5,728 nucleotides of DNA from the NCBI GenBank assembly GCA_903845455.1, contig CAIMXN010000189.1:1-5728 (forward strand). Direction: 5' to 3'. A program made the translations under genes and the position numbers. The DNA is from an uncultured beta proteobacterium. GTDB lineage: Bacteria; Pseudomonadota; Gammaproteobacteria; Burkholderiales; Burkholderiaceae. This document shows positions 1 to 5,186 of the stretch, in pieces; the stretch's first letter is position 1; the number at the start of each line of letters is the position of its first letter. Below the pieces are notes generated by a model. The model saw nothing but the letters and a program-made list of their open reading frames with translations. It ran no database searches and had not been told where the DNA came from.

Positions 1-16
1 AGTAAAAACAGTTTTA

Positions 17-309
17 GGGCCCATAGCTCAGTTGGTTAGAGCAGAGGACTCATAGCGAAAGTTGTGCCTTATGCGTGGAAACTGCATAAGGGATGGTGTC
101 AAATTCGGAGAAAGCTAAATGCAGCCAAAAGTTGCACAAGCTAACGCCGAGCCAAGCTTCAGTATGAAAGTGCTGTTGAAGGTGTAGAGACTAGACGGCA
201 CCCATCTAAGTCGAGCAATCGATATGATGAAGGCATAGTCCAGGGAGTTGTGAAAGCAACACAAACCGGAATCCTTTGGTCCCAGGTTCAAGTCCTGGTG
301 GGCCCACCA
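17..309 (+). tRNA. ileX: tRNA-Ile(CAU), split by a group I intron
   Basis: The exons at 17-53 and 270-309 join into a 77-nt tRNA with genomically encoded CCA. The acceptor stem GGGCCCA pairs with TGGGCCC, the D-arm is GCTC/GAGC, and the T-arm is CCAGG/CCTGG around TTCAAGT. The anticodon stem GAGGA/TCCTT (one G-U pair) encloses the loop CTCATAA, so the anticodon is CAT. The acceptor is fully paired at position 1, so this is not initiator tRNA-fMet. CAT could mean elongator Met or the Ile tRNA whose C34 is changed to lysidine by TilS. I choose Ile because both the exons and the intron insertion point, directly after the anticodon, resemble the Azoarcus intron-bearing tRNA-Ile(CAU). Mature tRNA requires self-splicing. 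The symbol follows E. coli usage for the minor Ile tRNA. Confidence 0.93.
54..269 (+). ncRNA. Self-splicing group I intron (IC3-like) in tRNA-Ile
   Basis: This is a 216-nt intron without an ORF, between anticodon position 36 and position 37. P1 forms between the exon end CAT (51-53) and the guide GTG (64-66), with the U-G wobble at the 5' splice site and a GAAA loop at 57-60. P2 is CCTTATGC (67-74) with GCATAAGG (84-91). P3 is GGTGTC (95-100) with GGCACC (197-202). P5 is TGCAGC (120-125) with GTTGCA (131-136). P7 is GACTA (189-193) with TAGTC (236-240). P9 is GTTGT/GCAAC (247-260) around a GAAA loop. The last intron base is G269, as expected for omega-G. Core strings such as GGATGGTGTCAAATTCGG are those of the Azoarcus intron as I remember it. 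The minimal stems suggest a compact ribozyme that could splice without protein help. Confidence 0.93.
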
Positions 310-316
310 GAAAAGC

Positions 317-353
317 AAACCCTCATCAGAAATGGTGGGGGTTTTGTCTTTTG
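317..353 (+). terminator. Intrinsic terminator of the tRNA-Ile gene
   Basis: A 12-bp stem (317-328 with 333-344, two or three G-T pairs) closed by a GAAA tetraloop (329-332) is followed by TTGTCTTTT. It starts 8 nt after the tRNA CCA end. This fits Rho-independent termination of the tRNA transcript and separates it from the gene at 397. The right half overlaps the left copy of the 32-bp direct repeat. Confidence 0.85.
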
Positions 354-355
354 AG
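324..355 (+). repeat. 32-bp imperfect direct repeat, left copy (possible att site)
   Basis: The block from CATCAGAAATGG to TCTTTTGAG recurs at 5531-5562 with 29 of 32 bases identical (mismatches at 339, 343 and 346). Similarity ends abruptly on both sides. It lies 15 bp past the tRNA 3' end, and an integrase remnant lies between the copies. This arrangement is typical of island att sites, although such cores usually include the tRNA end itself. Confidence 0.55.
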
Positions 356-370
356 GGAACGAGGGTAAGC

Positions 371-407
371 TTGATCATATAGTCTAAATATAAAAAATGC
401 TGATCAA
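371..407 (+). promoter_or_regulatory. Inverted repeat around the first start codon, with weak promoter-like bases
   Basis: TTGATCA (371-377) and TGATCAA (401-407) are reverse complements and bracket the ATG at 397. TATAGT (378-383) matches the -10 consensus at five of six positions but has no good -35 at normal spacing. An operator or a start-sequestering hairpin is possible. No Shine-Dalgarno sequence is visible in the A-rich leader. Weak evidence overall. Confidence 0.2.
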
Positions 408-1014
408 ACTACCCGAACAATTTTATCCACCACTTTGGGATGAATACGAAAAGAGAAGGCAGCATGCCGCAATCACCCCATGGTTCGCTCCGCAAAGTGA
501 AGTCAATCGATTCCGCGCGAGATATAGATTGGCGAAATCTTTTAGGGGGTTGAATTTGGAGGGCTATACCGAGGATACAAAGGCTGGTTACGAAGCGCTT
601 ACCAAGGTAGCATTCTTCTGGTCTGCTTACGAGCAGATGCTGAGAGCTCTCAAGATTAAAGATGGTCGGGAAATTATTAAAAATCACCCGATGAAAGAGG
701 CAATCAAAAAAATTAAAAAATTAGATGCTGAATTTAAATTTTTTCGATTTGTTAGACAAAAACTAAAAGATGAAAACTATCTAAAAGATAAAGTGACAAT
801 TTTTATCGATGGTGGTGCATGTACAGTATTAACCTTAGCTGCGTCCGTGAGGCATATTTACTTGCATGGCCATCTAACTGCAAATGTTCAGCGTTTGCAC
901 CCTAGCATTGTTGTTCAAATTTGCGATCTCTTAGCTGATTCAATTTTGATCATTATTGATGCTGAATTTAAAGAAAGTATTGAAGCTTTGATGATTGCCT
1001 ACCCAGAACATTGA
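397..1014 (+). CDS. HEPN-like protein, candidate RNase or toxin
   Basis: This 205-residue protein has no signal peptide or membrane span. The only diagnostic motif is near the C-terminus: R152-H-I-Y-L-H157, preceded by a hydrophobic helix (about 140-151) and followed by GHLTAN. R-x4-6-H is the catalytic signature of HEPN ribonucleases such as those in toxin-antitoxin, Abi and CRISPR-linked proteins. The middle (about 85-130) is Lys-rich and helical, with a run of IKKIKK around 103-108, which could bind RNA. The start is the first ATG in frame after the terminator; it lacks a clear ribosome binding site. The gene ends 4 nt before the next start, so the two are probably translated as a pair. 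The family assignment rests on one motif plus an all-helical look. The function as toxin is inference, and a non-catalytic HEPN-fold protein is also possible. Confidence 0.6.
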   Translation: MLIKLPEQFYPPLWDEYEKRRQHAAITPWFAPQSEVNRFRARYRLAKSFRGLNLEGYTEDTKAGYEALTKVAFFWSAYEQMLRALKIKDGREIIKNHPMKEAIKKIKKLDAEFKFFRFVRQKLKDENYLKDKVTIFIDGGACTVLTLAASVRHIYLHGHLTANVQRLHPSIVVQICDLLADSILIIIDAEFKESIEALMIAYPEH

Positions 1015-1018
1015 CTTA

Positions 1019-1552
1019 ATGACAAATTTAAATTTATTACGTGTTGCTTTGGATAATCTTGAAACACAGGGGCTTGATGCGTTTAAGCATATTGATGCTG
1101 TAGAGAGTCTCAAAACGCAATTTAATCATTCCATTAAATCGATTGCAGGCAGAGGCTGGTTGCCGGTGTATACATGTTTAGTTTATGTGATGGGGTTTAA
1201 TGGCGATGCAACTTATTCTGCAGCAATGAAGAAGGCAAGCCCTAAAGAACCTTTTGCAGGAAAAGAATTTTTTGATTGGATAGTGACTAATAATCATCTC
1301 ATGCAGATTTATGATAGAAGTGAGTCGGCAGGAGATTGGATTGTTTACTTCAACCCTCATAATCAGTTCAAGCACATTGGTATTTTGTCTGATAAGAAAC
1401 GGGTTAAATCCAAGTGGGGAGAGTTGGGTCTATATGATCATGAGGTATTTGAAGTGCCAGCAAGTTACGGTGATGACATTAAATATTTTGAACCAATCAA
1501 ATACGATGTTGCTATAGCTAGTTTTAGGCAGTTCGCAGCAGAAACAGTCTAA
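1019..1552 (+). CDS. Small protein with papain/NlpC-like layout, partner of the HEPN-like gene
   Basis: From ATG 1019 the protein is 177 residues. A TTG at 995 in the same frame would add 8 residues and overlap the upstream gene by 20 nt; I prefer the ATG, 4 nt after the upstream TGA. Features seen: C53 in a hydrophobic helix (VYTCLVYVMGF, about 50-60), GDWIVYF (105-111), H119 in KHIGIL, the string SKWG (131-134), and VPASYGDDIKYF (146-157). In papain-fold hydrolases of the NlpC/P60 type, a helix-borne Cys precedes a strand with GD..Y and then a His in an HxG strand; the order here is the same. SKWG followed by EVPASYG recalls uncharacterised papain-like families that I cannot name for certain. 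No signal peptide is present, so a cytoplasmic role fits better than wall hydrolysis. It could be a partner, regulator or effector of the HEPN-like protein. Confidence 0.6.
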   Translation: MTNLNLLRVALDNLETQGLDAFKHIDAVESLKTQFNHSIKSIAGRGWLPVYTCLVYVMGFNGDATYSAAMKKASPKEPFAGKEFFDWIVTNNHLMQIYDRSESAGDWIVYFNPHNQFKHIGILSDKKRVKSKWGELGLYDHEVFEVPASYGDDIKYFEPIKYDVAIASFRQFAAETV

Positions 1553-1718
1553 ATAACCGTTACTTAAAGTAACGCTTATCCCTCCCGTAATCCTCATTTA
1601 TCCCCACAAACTATCCATTAAGCACCACAACTAGCCACAAGTTCTTTTGGCTAAATTGACCTGAAGAATTCAGCCAACTTGGTTGCTCTAGCTGGGGCTC
1701 TGAAGCTAAAGTATATGT
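1553..1718. other. Non-coding gap with two inverted repeats
   Basis: Six bases after the upstream stop lies the palindrome CGTTACTTAAAGTAACG (1558-1574), too AT-rich and lacking a T-tract to be a convincing terminator. Further on, TTGGCTAAATT (1647-1657) and AATTCAGCCAA (1667-1677) form an 11-bp arm pair with one mismatch around a 9-nt loop. The stem can extend by CAAG/CTTG (1638-1641 and 1678-1681) across a left-side bulge. The gap precedes the integrase remnant, so operators or recombinase-arm sites are possible. No convincing promoter was found. Confidence 0.45.
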
Positions 1719-2237
1719 ATGGCAATTAAAAAAGAAAGCACACATCAACTCATACACCGTAATCTGACCCTCTATCAGCGCGAGCATAGTGCCGTATGGC
1801 AATGTCGCTATAAGGTGGATAACAGGTGGATACGAGCAACTACCAAAGAAACCCAGCTTGATTTAGCGATTAATAAGGCTAAAGAGCTATTGGTAGAAGC
1901 AGAAATACGCAAGCGCTCTGGTATCCCGGTTGTGACCAAACGCTTTAAAGATATCGCTATGTTGGCTATTGATCGCATGGAGCGAGACTTGAAGGGTGGC
2001 TTGGGTAAATCAATCTATAAAGACTACATCCGCATTATTAATGAGCATTTCATCCCCAGTCTTGGACAAAGGCTTATTACTAATATTGACTACGATGCTC
2101 TGCAGCAGTACTACGATGACCGTGAGGCTAGGTATGGCTTGGCAATATCAAACAGTAATCGCAAGACCCAAAATGCCGCATTTAACAGAGTGTTTGATGA
2201 AGCTATTGTTCGGGGTTACTTATACGTGCGCCACTAA
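1719..2237 (+). pseudogene. int: Tyrosine recombinase (phage integrase family), N-terminal remnant
   Basis: The 172 residues comprise an arm-binding-type N-terminus (about 15-60, with W27/Y31 and RWIRATTKE like the beta-strands of integrase AP2-type domains). A core-binding SAM-like domain follows (about 75-165: FKDIAMLAIDRME, SIYKDYIRIINEHFIPSLGQ, NRKTQNAAFNRVFDEAIVRGYL). Full integrases of this kind run to roughly 350-420 residues and carry the R...H-x-x-R...Y catalytic residues in the second half. All of these are missing: the frame ends at VRH, where the chain would normally enter the catalytic domain. It must be inactive as a recombinase. The sequence continues directly into the 3' end of an unrelated gene in another frame, so a deletion probably joined the two. 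It likely once mobilised this tRNA-adjacent island. Confidence 0.82.
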
Positions 2238-2238
2238 G

Positions 2239-2493
2239 TGGATTAGTGAGGCTTATCAAGTCAGATTTCCGAGTAATACTAGAGTTACCCGTATTCCACC
2301 AAACACTTCCTACAAAAAAGGGGGTATAGAATACGAAGCGAGCTACGAAGAAGTTAAGAACAATATCTTTGTTACAAGAATTCTGAAGGTACAAAGGCCC
2401 GGTGCTGTATGTCAGCCCGAAGAGCTACAGAGATGGAAGGATTTTTATCAGGTATTTATAAAAGATATGCGAGGGCAGATATTTTATGAGTAA
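2239..2493 (+). pseudogene. 3' remnant of a DUF3857/transglutaminase-like gene
   Basis: An 84-residue tail reads cleanly in a different frame from the integrase remnant: EAYQVRFPSNT, then YKKGGIEYEASYE, VTRILKVQRPGAVC and WKDFYQVFIKDMRGQIFYE to the stop. It resembles the C-terminal region of DUF3857-type proteins with a transglutaminase core: a beta-rich segment, a VC-P-E turn, then a helix ending in R-x-Q-I. That recollection is of moderate certainty. These are usually large exported proteins of several hundred residues, so nearly the whole gene is gone. The frame stays open further left to 1996, but there it only reads the integrase gene out of frame. Its stop overlaps the next start by 8 nt, with GAGGG (2471-2475) serving as ribosome binding site. 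Confidence 0.55.
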
Positions 2494-2929
2494 GCCATAT
2501 CCCATAGCTTACTATTTTGCTTATGGTTCTAATATTAGCTCCGTGCAAATGCGCACTAGATGTCCTGATGCAATATTTAATGGAGCAGGATATTTAAAAG
2601 ATTACGATTTTTTGATCAATGAGCGAGGAGTGGCGACAATTATTCCTCGGGAGGGGTCTATAGTTTATGGGGTGATCTGGGAGGTATCCCCTAAAGATAT
2701 TGAGTCACTCGATATTTATGAAGGGGTGAGGCAAGGTATATATATAAAGCAAAATGATATTTGTATAAATATAAAAACTAAAAAAATATTAGCATTTATC
2801 TATGTGGCTGATAATCAAGAAATTGGAGCGCCACGCCATGGCTATTTGGAAAAAATTATTGATAACGCATATATTCTTGATTTTGATTCTAATTATGTTG
2901 ATAAACTTAAAAAATGGATGCCCGAATAA
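2486..2929 (+). CDS. Gamma-glutamylcyclotransferase-fold (AIG2/GGCT-like) protein
   Basis: This complete 147-residue cytoplasmic protein carries the family hallmark YFAYGSN (10-16), which forms the substrate-binding loop. A core YGVIWEVSPKDIESLDIYEGV (61-81) follows, containing the LDxxEGV signature, where E79 is the likely catalytic acid. HGYLEKIIDNA (118-128) forms the C-terminal helix. Members release 5-oxoproline from gamma-glutamyl peptides or act on gamma-glutamylamines; the true substrate here cannot be read from the sequence. Ribosome binding site GAGGG is about 10 nt upstream. The gene overlaps the decayed gene before it by 8 nt and the HEPN gene after it by 16 nt, pointing to coupled translation. 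It is AT-rich, especially 2740-2800, suggesting acquired DNA. In this setting it may modify or neutralise something tied to the HEPN protein, by inference. Confidence 0.85.
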   Translation: MSKPYPIAYYFAYGSNISSVQMRTRCPDAIFNGAGYLKDYDFLINERGVATIIPREGSIVYGVIWEVSPKDIESLDIYEGVRQGIYIKQNDICINIKTKKILAFIYVADNQEIGAPRHGYLEKIIDNAYILDFDSNYVDKLKKWMPE

Positions 2930-3456
2930 ATTTTGTCAAGCAATGGTTCTCGCGATCTGAAAATTCAATAGATGAGTTTGAGCAATTTATTTTTTTATGG
3001 TTATGCATGGTATGTATAGCCAAATATTGGTATCAAATGAATCATCGTTTAGATAGGAATTACGAATCTCCAAAAGATGACGGATACTATATTGAAGAGT
3101 ATTTTAAGAGTCATCGTAACGCGACAGTAATTATTGATGTTTGTTCAAACTTAAGCGAATATAAGAAGTTAGCAAAAAGAAAGTCTATAAATAATGACTA
3201 CGTAATTGGTGGGGCGCAAGATAGCAATGGATTATTCAAAAATTTGTATATGCATTTTTCCTTCAATACACCCATGACTACTGCATCTCAATCAAAAGCT
3301 ATTGGAATGGCCCTTAAAGGTATAAGAAATAATTTGTTTCATGGGGGAAAGCTATACGACAACACTGAGGACAAAGACCTTCTTGGTTTAAGTACCCCAA
3401 TACTAAAAGCCCTAGTTATAGACTCTGCAAAAAACCACATGGAACTAACGCTATGA
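2914..3456 (+). CDS. HEPN-domain protein, candidate RNase toxin
   Basis: The 180-residue protein ends with a segment typical of HEPN domains: GMALKGIRNNLFHGGKLYDN (131-150). It contains R138-N-N-L-F-H143, the R-x4-H pair that in active members cuts RNA. An N-terminal helix is very aromatic and hydrophobic (IFLWLCMVCIAKYWYQ, about 26-41), probably a buried core helix rather than a membrane anchor. A conserved-looking IIDVCSNLSEYK helix follows (73-84). The IRNNLFHGGK form is like that of Apea-type and related HEPN families found in defence genes. The start ATG at 2914 lies inside the upstream gene (16-nt overlap) and the stop overlaps the next start in an ATGA junction, so the three proteins are probably made in fixed proportion. 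Toxin or defence function is inferred from the motif and the small-gene context. Confidence 0.75.
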   Translation: MDARINFVKQWFSRSENSIDEFEQFIFLWLCMVCIAKYWYQMNHRLDRNYESPKDDGYYIEEYFKSHRNATVIIDVCSNLSEYKKLAKRKSINNDYVIGGAQDSNGLFKNLYMHFSFNTPMTTASQSKAIGMALKGIRNNLFHGGKLYDNTEDKDLLGLSTPILKALVIDSAKNHMELTL

Positions 3457-3860
3457 ATGATGACATTAGATTTGAAATTTTAGGTCCCAAGTTGACTTTG
3501 CTCGAAGAGCGAATTGTTGGGAAATCTTTTTTGCAAGAGCTTGTGGATAAAAAATCTATTGTCAAATGGGGTGGGGCTGGCGTAATTATTGCGATGGCTG
3601 GCTTAGATCATGAATCATCCGACTATGTTTTGGTATCCCCATATGCTAACGAGATTGCTTGGTATTTTGAAGAAGTAAAAAAGATTTTGTATGAATCTAA
3701 TGTAATGGACTACCTTTCAAAATTTACTGTATTTAGAAGGCTAGCAACTATAGCAAGTGAAGCCCCAGGGAATTCCACTGCTATTGAAGTCTTACTCCTT
3801 ATGCAGCTGGGAATAAAAAAAATGGCTATTTCTTGGGACGCATTCAAATCTGATGCCTAA
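3453..3860 (+). CDS. Unrecognised 135-residue protein, last gene of the HEPN operon
   Basis: I do not recognise a family. The chain opens with a charged segment, then has a Gly-rich hydrophobic stretch (WGGAGVIIAMAG, 39-50), then DYVLVSPYANEIAWYFEEVKKIL (57-79), a helix, and a second hydrophobic helix (STAIEVLLLMQLGIKKMAI, about 108-126). It is soluble-looking with no signal peptide. The start is fixed by the 4-nt ATGA overlap with the HEPN gene stop, a strong sign of translational coupling. As the immediate partner of a candidate RNase it may be an antitoxin, an immunity factor or a subunit of the same complex. Nothing in the sequence decides between these. The stop lies at the A-tract of the hairpin shared with the convergent block. 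Confidence 0.7.
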   Translation: MNDDIRFEILGPKLTLLEERIVGKSFLQELVDKKSIVKWGGAGVIIAMAGLDHESSDYVLVSPYANEIAWYFEEVKKILYESNVMDYLSKFTVFRRLATIASEAPGNSTAIEVLLLMQLGIKKMAISWDAFKSDA

Positions 3861-3885
3861 AAAACAGCCGGTCTTTCCCGGCTGT
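3858..3885 (-). terminator. Intrinsic terminator for leftward transcription
   Basis: ACAGCCGG (3864-3871) and CCGGCTGT (3878-3885) form a perfect 8-bp GC-rich stem around TCTTTC. Read on the minus strand, the stem is followed at once by six T residues, so it should stop leftward transcripts. On the plus strand no T-tract follows (CCGCTTGC), so termination of the rightward operon here is less certain. Confidence 0.75.
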
Positions 3886-4105
3886 CCGCTTGCTCGCACC
3901 CTGAAGGAGGGCCCAAAGAGCTGGGTTAGGCAGAATGCACAAGCTGATATGGTTTTCTCATGAGAAAGACTAATCAATGAAGTCTTTTGACCTTTGGGCA
4001 CTCATACCTTATCCCGGTGATCACTAAAAAGCAGTAAAGCAAACGAAGCAAGGCTACATCACACCATTGAATTCATTAAAACAGGTCTAAAGCTCAAATA
4101 ATGAG
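3886..4105. other. Structured non-coding stretch between convergent blocks
   Basis: No credible gene was found. GCCCAAAG (3911-3918) pairs with CTTTGGGC (3992-3999). Inside lie the palindrome TTTCTCATGAGAAA (3954-3967) and the hairpin AAAGACT/AGTCTTT (3965-3971 with 3981-3987). These two share bases 3965-3967, so they exclude one another. AGCTCA/TGAGCT (4091-4096 with 4102-4107) sits at the stop of the next leftward frame and could be a weak terminator. Read leftward, the whole stretch ends in the terminator at 3885-3858, so it may be a structured 3' untranslated region or a small RNA. I match it to no known RNA family. Confidence 0.4.
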
Positions 4106-4339
4106 CTAATCTGATTCGGTAATAAATTCCCCTAATACCTTGCCATCGCGCACCCTGGCATACCCTCTGATATCGCTGGTGGCAGCAAAGCGGCGCTTGC
4201 CACAGTTGCTTCCCTTGGGCACAGAAAAAGACCACATCTCATCACGTTCGTCAGTCATCTCCGCCAGAAAATTTGCCCAGCCATGATTGAGATGCCCAAA
4301 GGGTACCTTTGCAATTACACCAGCTAAGTTAGGCCTTCC
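4106..4339 (-). pseudogene. Short leftward open frame, probable 3' end of a small unknown gene
   Basis: A minus-strand frame of 77 codons runs from just after the in-frame TAG at 4340-4342 to a TAG at 4106-4108. It reads VIAKVPFGHLNHGWANFLAEM, then DERDEMWSFSVPKG, and ends RGYARVRDGKVLGEFITE. The mix of residues looks like real coding sequence. The only ATG start (4258) gives 50 residues, with GGCGGAG directly in front of it, too close for a normal ribosome binding site. The DEMW-x-F block followed by GYA-x-VRDGKV recalls small uncharacterised proteins with a GDE-[LI]-W-x-F...ALVRDGKV pattern; this is a loose resemblance. Since the frame continues from the decayed deacetylase through one stop, I read it as a fused fragment, though a genuine 50-residue gene is possible. 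Confidence 0.4.
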
Positions 4340-4767
4340 CTATACCGCTAGCGGTATTCTGCATTTCATGTCACGTAGCCGATCGTGTTCATGAGGGTCT
4401 GCGCCTGCTAGATAAATAATGAAATCAACTGAAAAGCGCGCATTGAGTTTTTCAAGAGAGTCTCTAAGGGCATTCAAATAAGTTTCATCATCGCAACCAT
4501 CAGGCAAATCAATATCTAGATCACCTTGCTCCTTAGTAAACCTATTTCTCTTTGTTCCCTGGAACTTAAATTACCCTTAAGTACTTTCATTAGATAACCT
4601 GGATCGTGGGCATATAGAATTTGTGTATCAGTTGCACCAGGCGCTTCAAGGAGTTCAACTTCTGGAAGTGCGGCAACTAGATCACGCAAACGAGAATACT
4701 TTTCCATAGGAAAGCGATGCCCAGAAGGCAAAGGTAAGACAAAATGATCGGTATAAAATGCCTTCAC
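4340..4767 (-). pseudogene. Histone deacetylase-family gene, broken by internal deletions
   Basis: The 5' piece starts at GTG 4767 and matches the start of bacterial class IV-like deacetylases: MKAFYTDHFVLPLPSGHRFP, MEKYSRLRD, AHDPGYL (53-59) and EQREIGL (71-77). It then loses the frame and stops at 4516. In a second frame from about 4537, the C-terminal part appears: DLDIDLPDGCDDETYL, NARFSVDFIIYLAGADP and HEHDRL, then RIPLAV, ending at TAG 4340. About 300 residues are expected and fewer than 150 remain. The missing middle holds the His-Asp dyads and zinc ligands, so the product cannot be an active deacetylase. The GTG overlaps the DUF2237 stop by 4 nt, showing that the two formed an operon. 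Confidence 0.8.
4342..4357. repeat. Perfect 16-bp palindrome
   Basis: ATACCGCTAGCGGTAT is its own reverse complement over all 16 bases. It sits exactly where deacetylase similarity ends, and on the minus strand its last two bases begin the TAG stop. It may be a recombination scar, a protein-binding site or the remains of a repeat element. Nothing else in the window repeats it. Confidence 0.6.
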
Positions 4768-5138
4768 TCTACAACTGCAAATTGCTCTAGTGTTTGAAGG
4801 AGAACAGTTTTAAGGGCACTAATGTGGGTACTCTCTAACTTAATTTGAGGCGCGCAATCGGCTTCATGTGCCTCAGCCCAACGGTTAATGCATAGACACC
4901 ATTGATCTCCTGGCACTAGTCCTGGAAATTGAAACTCTGGCCTGGGGGTGATTAAATCATTACCTTTTTCTAGGCTAAATTGCAAAAACTCCTTTGTAAC
5001 AACTGCGCAGACTAGATGTCTACCAAGATCGTTAGCATCAGTTTTGCAGCAACCATCTCGAAAGAATCCAGTTAAAGGATCAAAAGAGCAGGGGACGAGA
5101 GGTTGTCCTAATACATTGAGATCAACTTCTTTAGGCAT
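4764..5138 (-). CDS. DUF2237 family protein, apparently intact
   Basis: The 124 residues match the whole DUF2237 pattern: NVLGQPLVPCS (8-18), DPLTGFFRDGCC (20-31), HLVCAVVTKEFLQFS (41-55), GNDL (59-62), PEFQFPGLVPGDQWCLC (67-83), RWAEA (86-90) and LESTH (101-105). The paired cysteines (C30, C31, C44, C81, C83) and H105 suggest a metal or redox site; the biochemical role of the family is not known to me. It is cytoplasmic, with no signal peptide. The start ATG at 5138 is preceded by an A-rich leader without a strong ribosome binding site. Its stop overlaps the GTG of the broken deacetylase gene, so it was the first gene of that pair. Unlike its partner it shows no damage, so it may still be under selection. 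Confidence 0.9.
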   Translation of the reverse strand: MPKEVDLNVLGQPLVPCSFDPLTGFFRDGCCKTDANDLGRHLVCAVVTKEFLQFSLEKGNDLITPRPEFQFPGLVPGDQWCLCINRWAEAHEADCAPQIKLESTHISALKTVLLQTLEQFAVVE

Positions 5139-5186
5139 GTGGTTCTTATTTAATTTGTTGGATTTAAAAGAAGTTTATTTTAGATG

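Noticed and set aside
115..378. Minus-strand open frame containing WWAHQDLNLGP
   Set aside because: It is the antisense of the tRNA 3' half, the intron and the terminator. The QDLNLGP string is a familiar false protein that arises from tRNA genes.
409..687. Minus-strand open frame of 92 codons
   Set aside because: It lies wholly antisense to the HEPN-like gene and shows no motif of its own.
1178..1517. Open frames on both strands inside 1019-1552
   Set aside because: They are out-of-frame shadows of the papain-like gene, with no motif or ribosome binding site.
1611..1802. Minus-strand open frame across the integrase start
   Set aside because: It overlaps the 5' end of the integrase remnant antisense and has no recognisable protein features.
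1996..2238. Leftward extension of the DUF3857-like frame
   Set aside because: This part reads the integrase gene in the wrong frame. The integrase frame has clear family motifs, so only the part after about 2239 is real.
2203..2394. Minus-strand open frame of 63 codons
   Set aside because: It is antisense to the integrase and DUF3857 remnants, with no supporting motif.
3922..3931. GTTAGGC resembling an integron attC core
   Set aside because: No matching RYYYAAC partner lies at a suitable distance, so no attC fold can be formed.
3792..4001. Minus-strand open frame of 69 codons
   Set aside because: It spans the terminator hairpin and runs antisense into the last operon gene. Composition and position argue against a gene.
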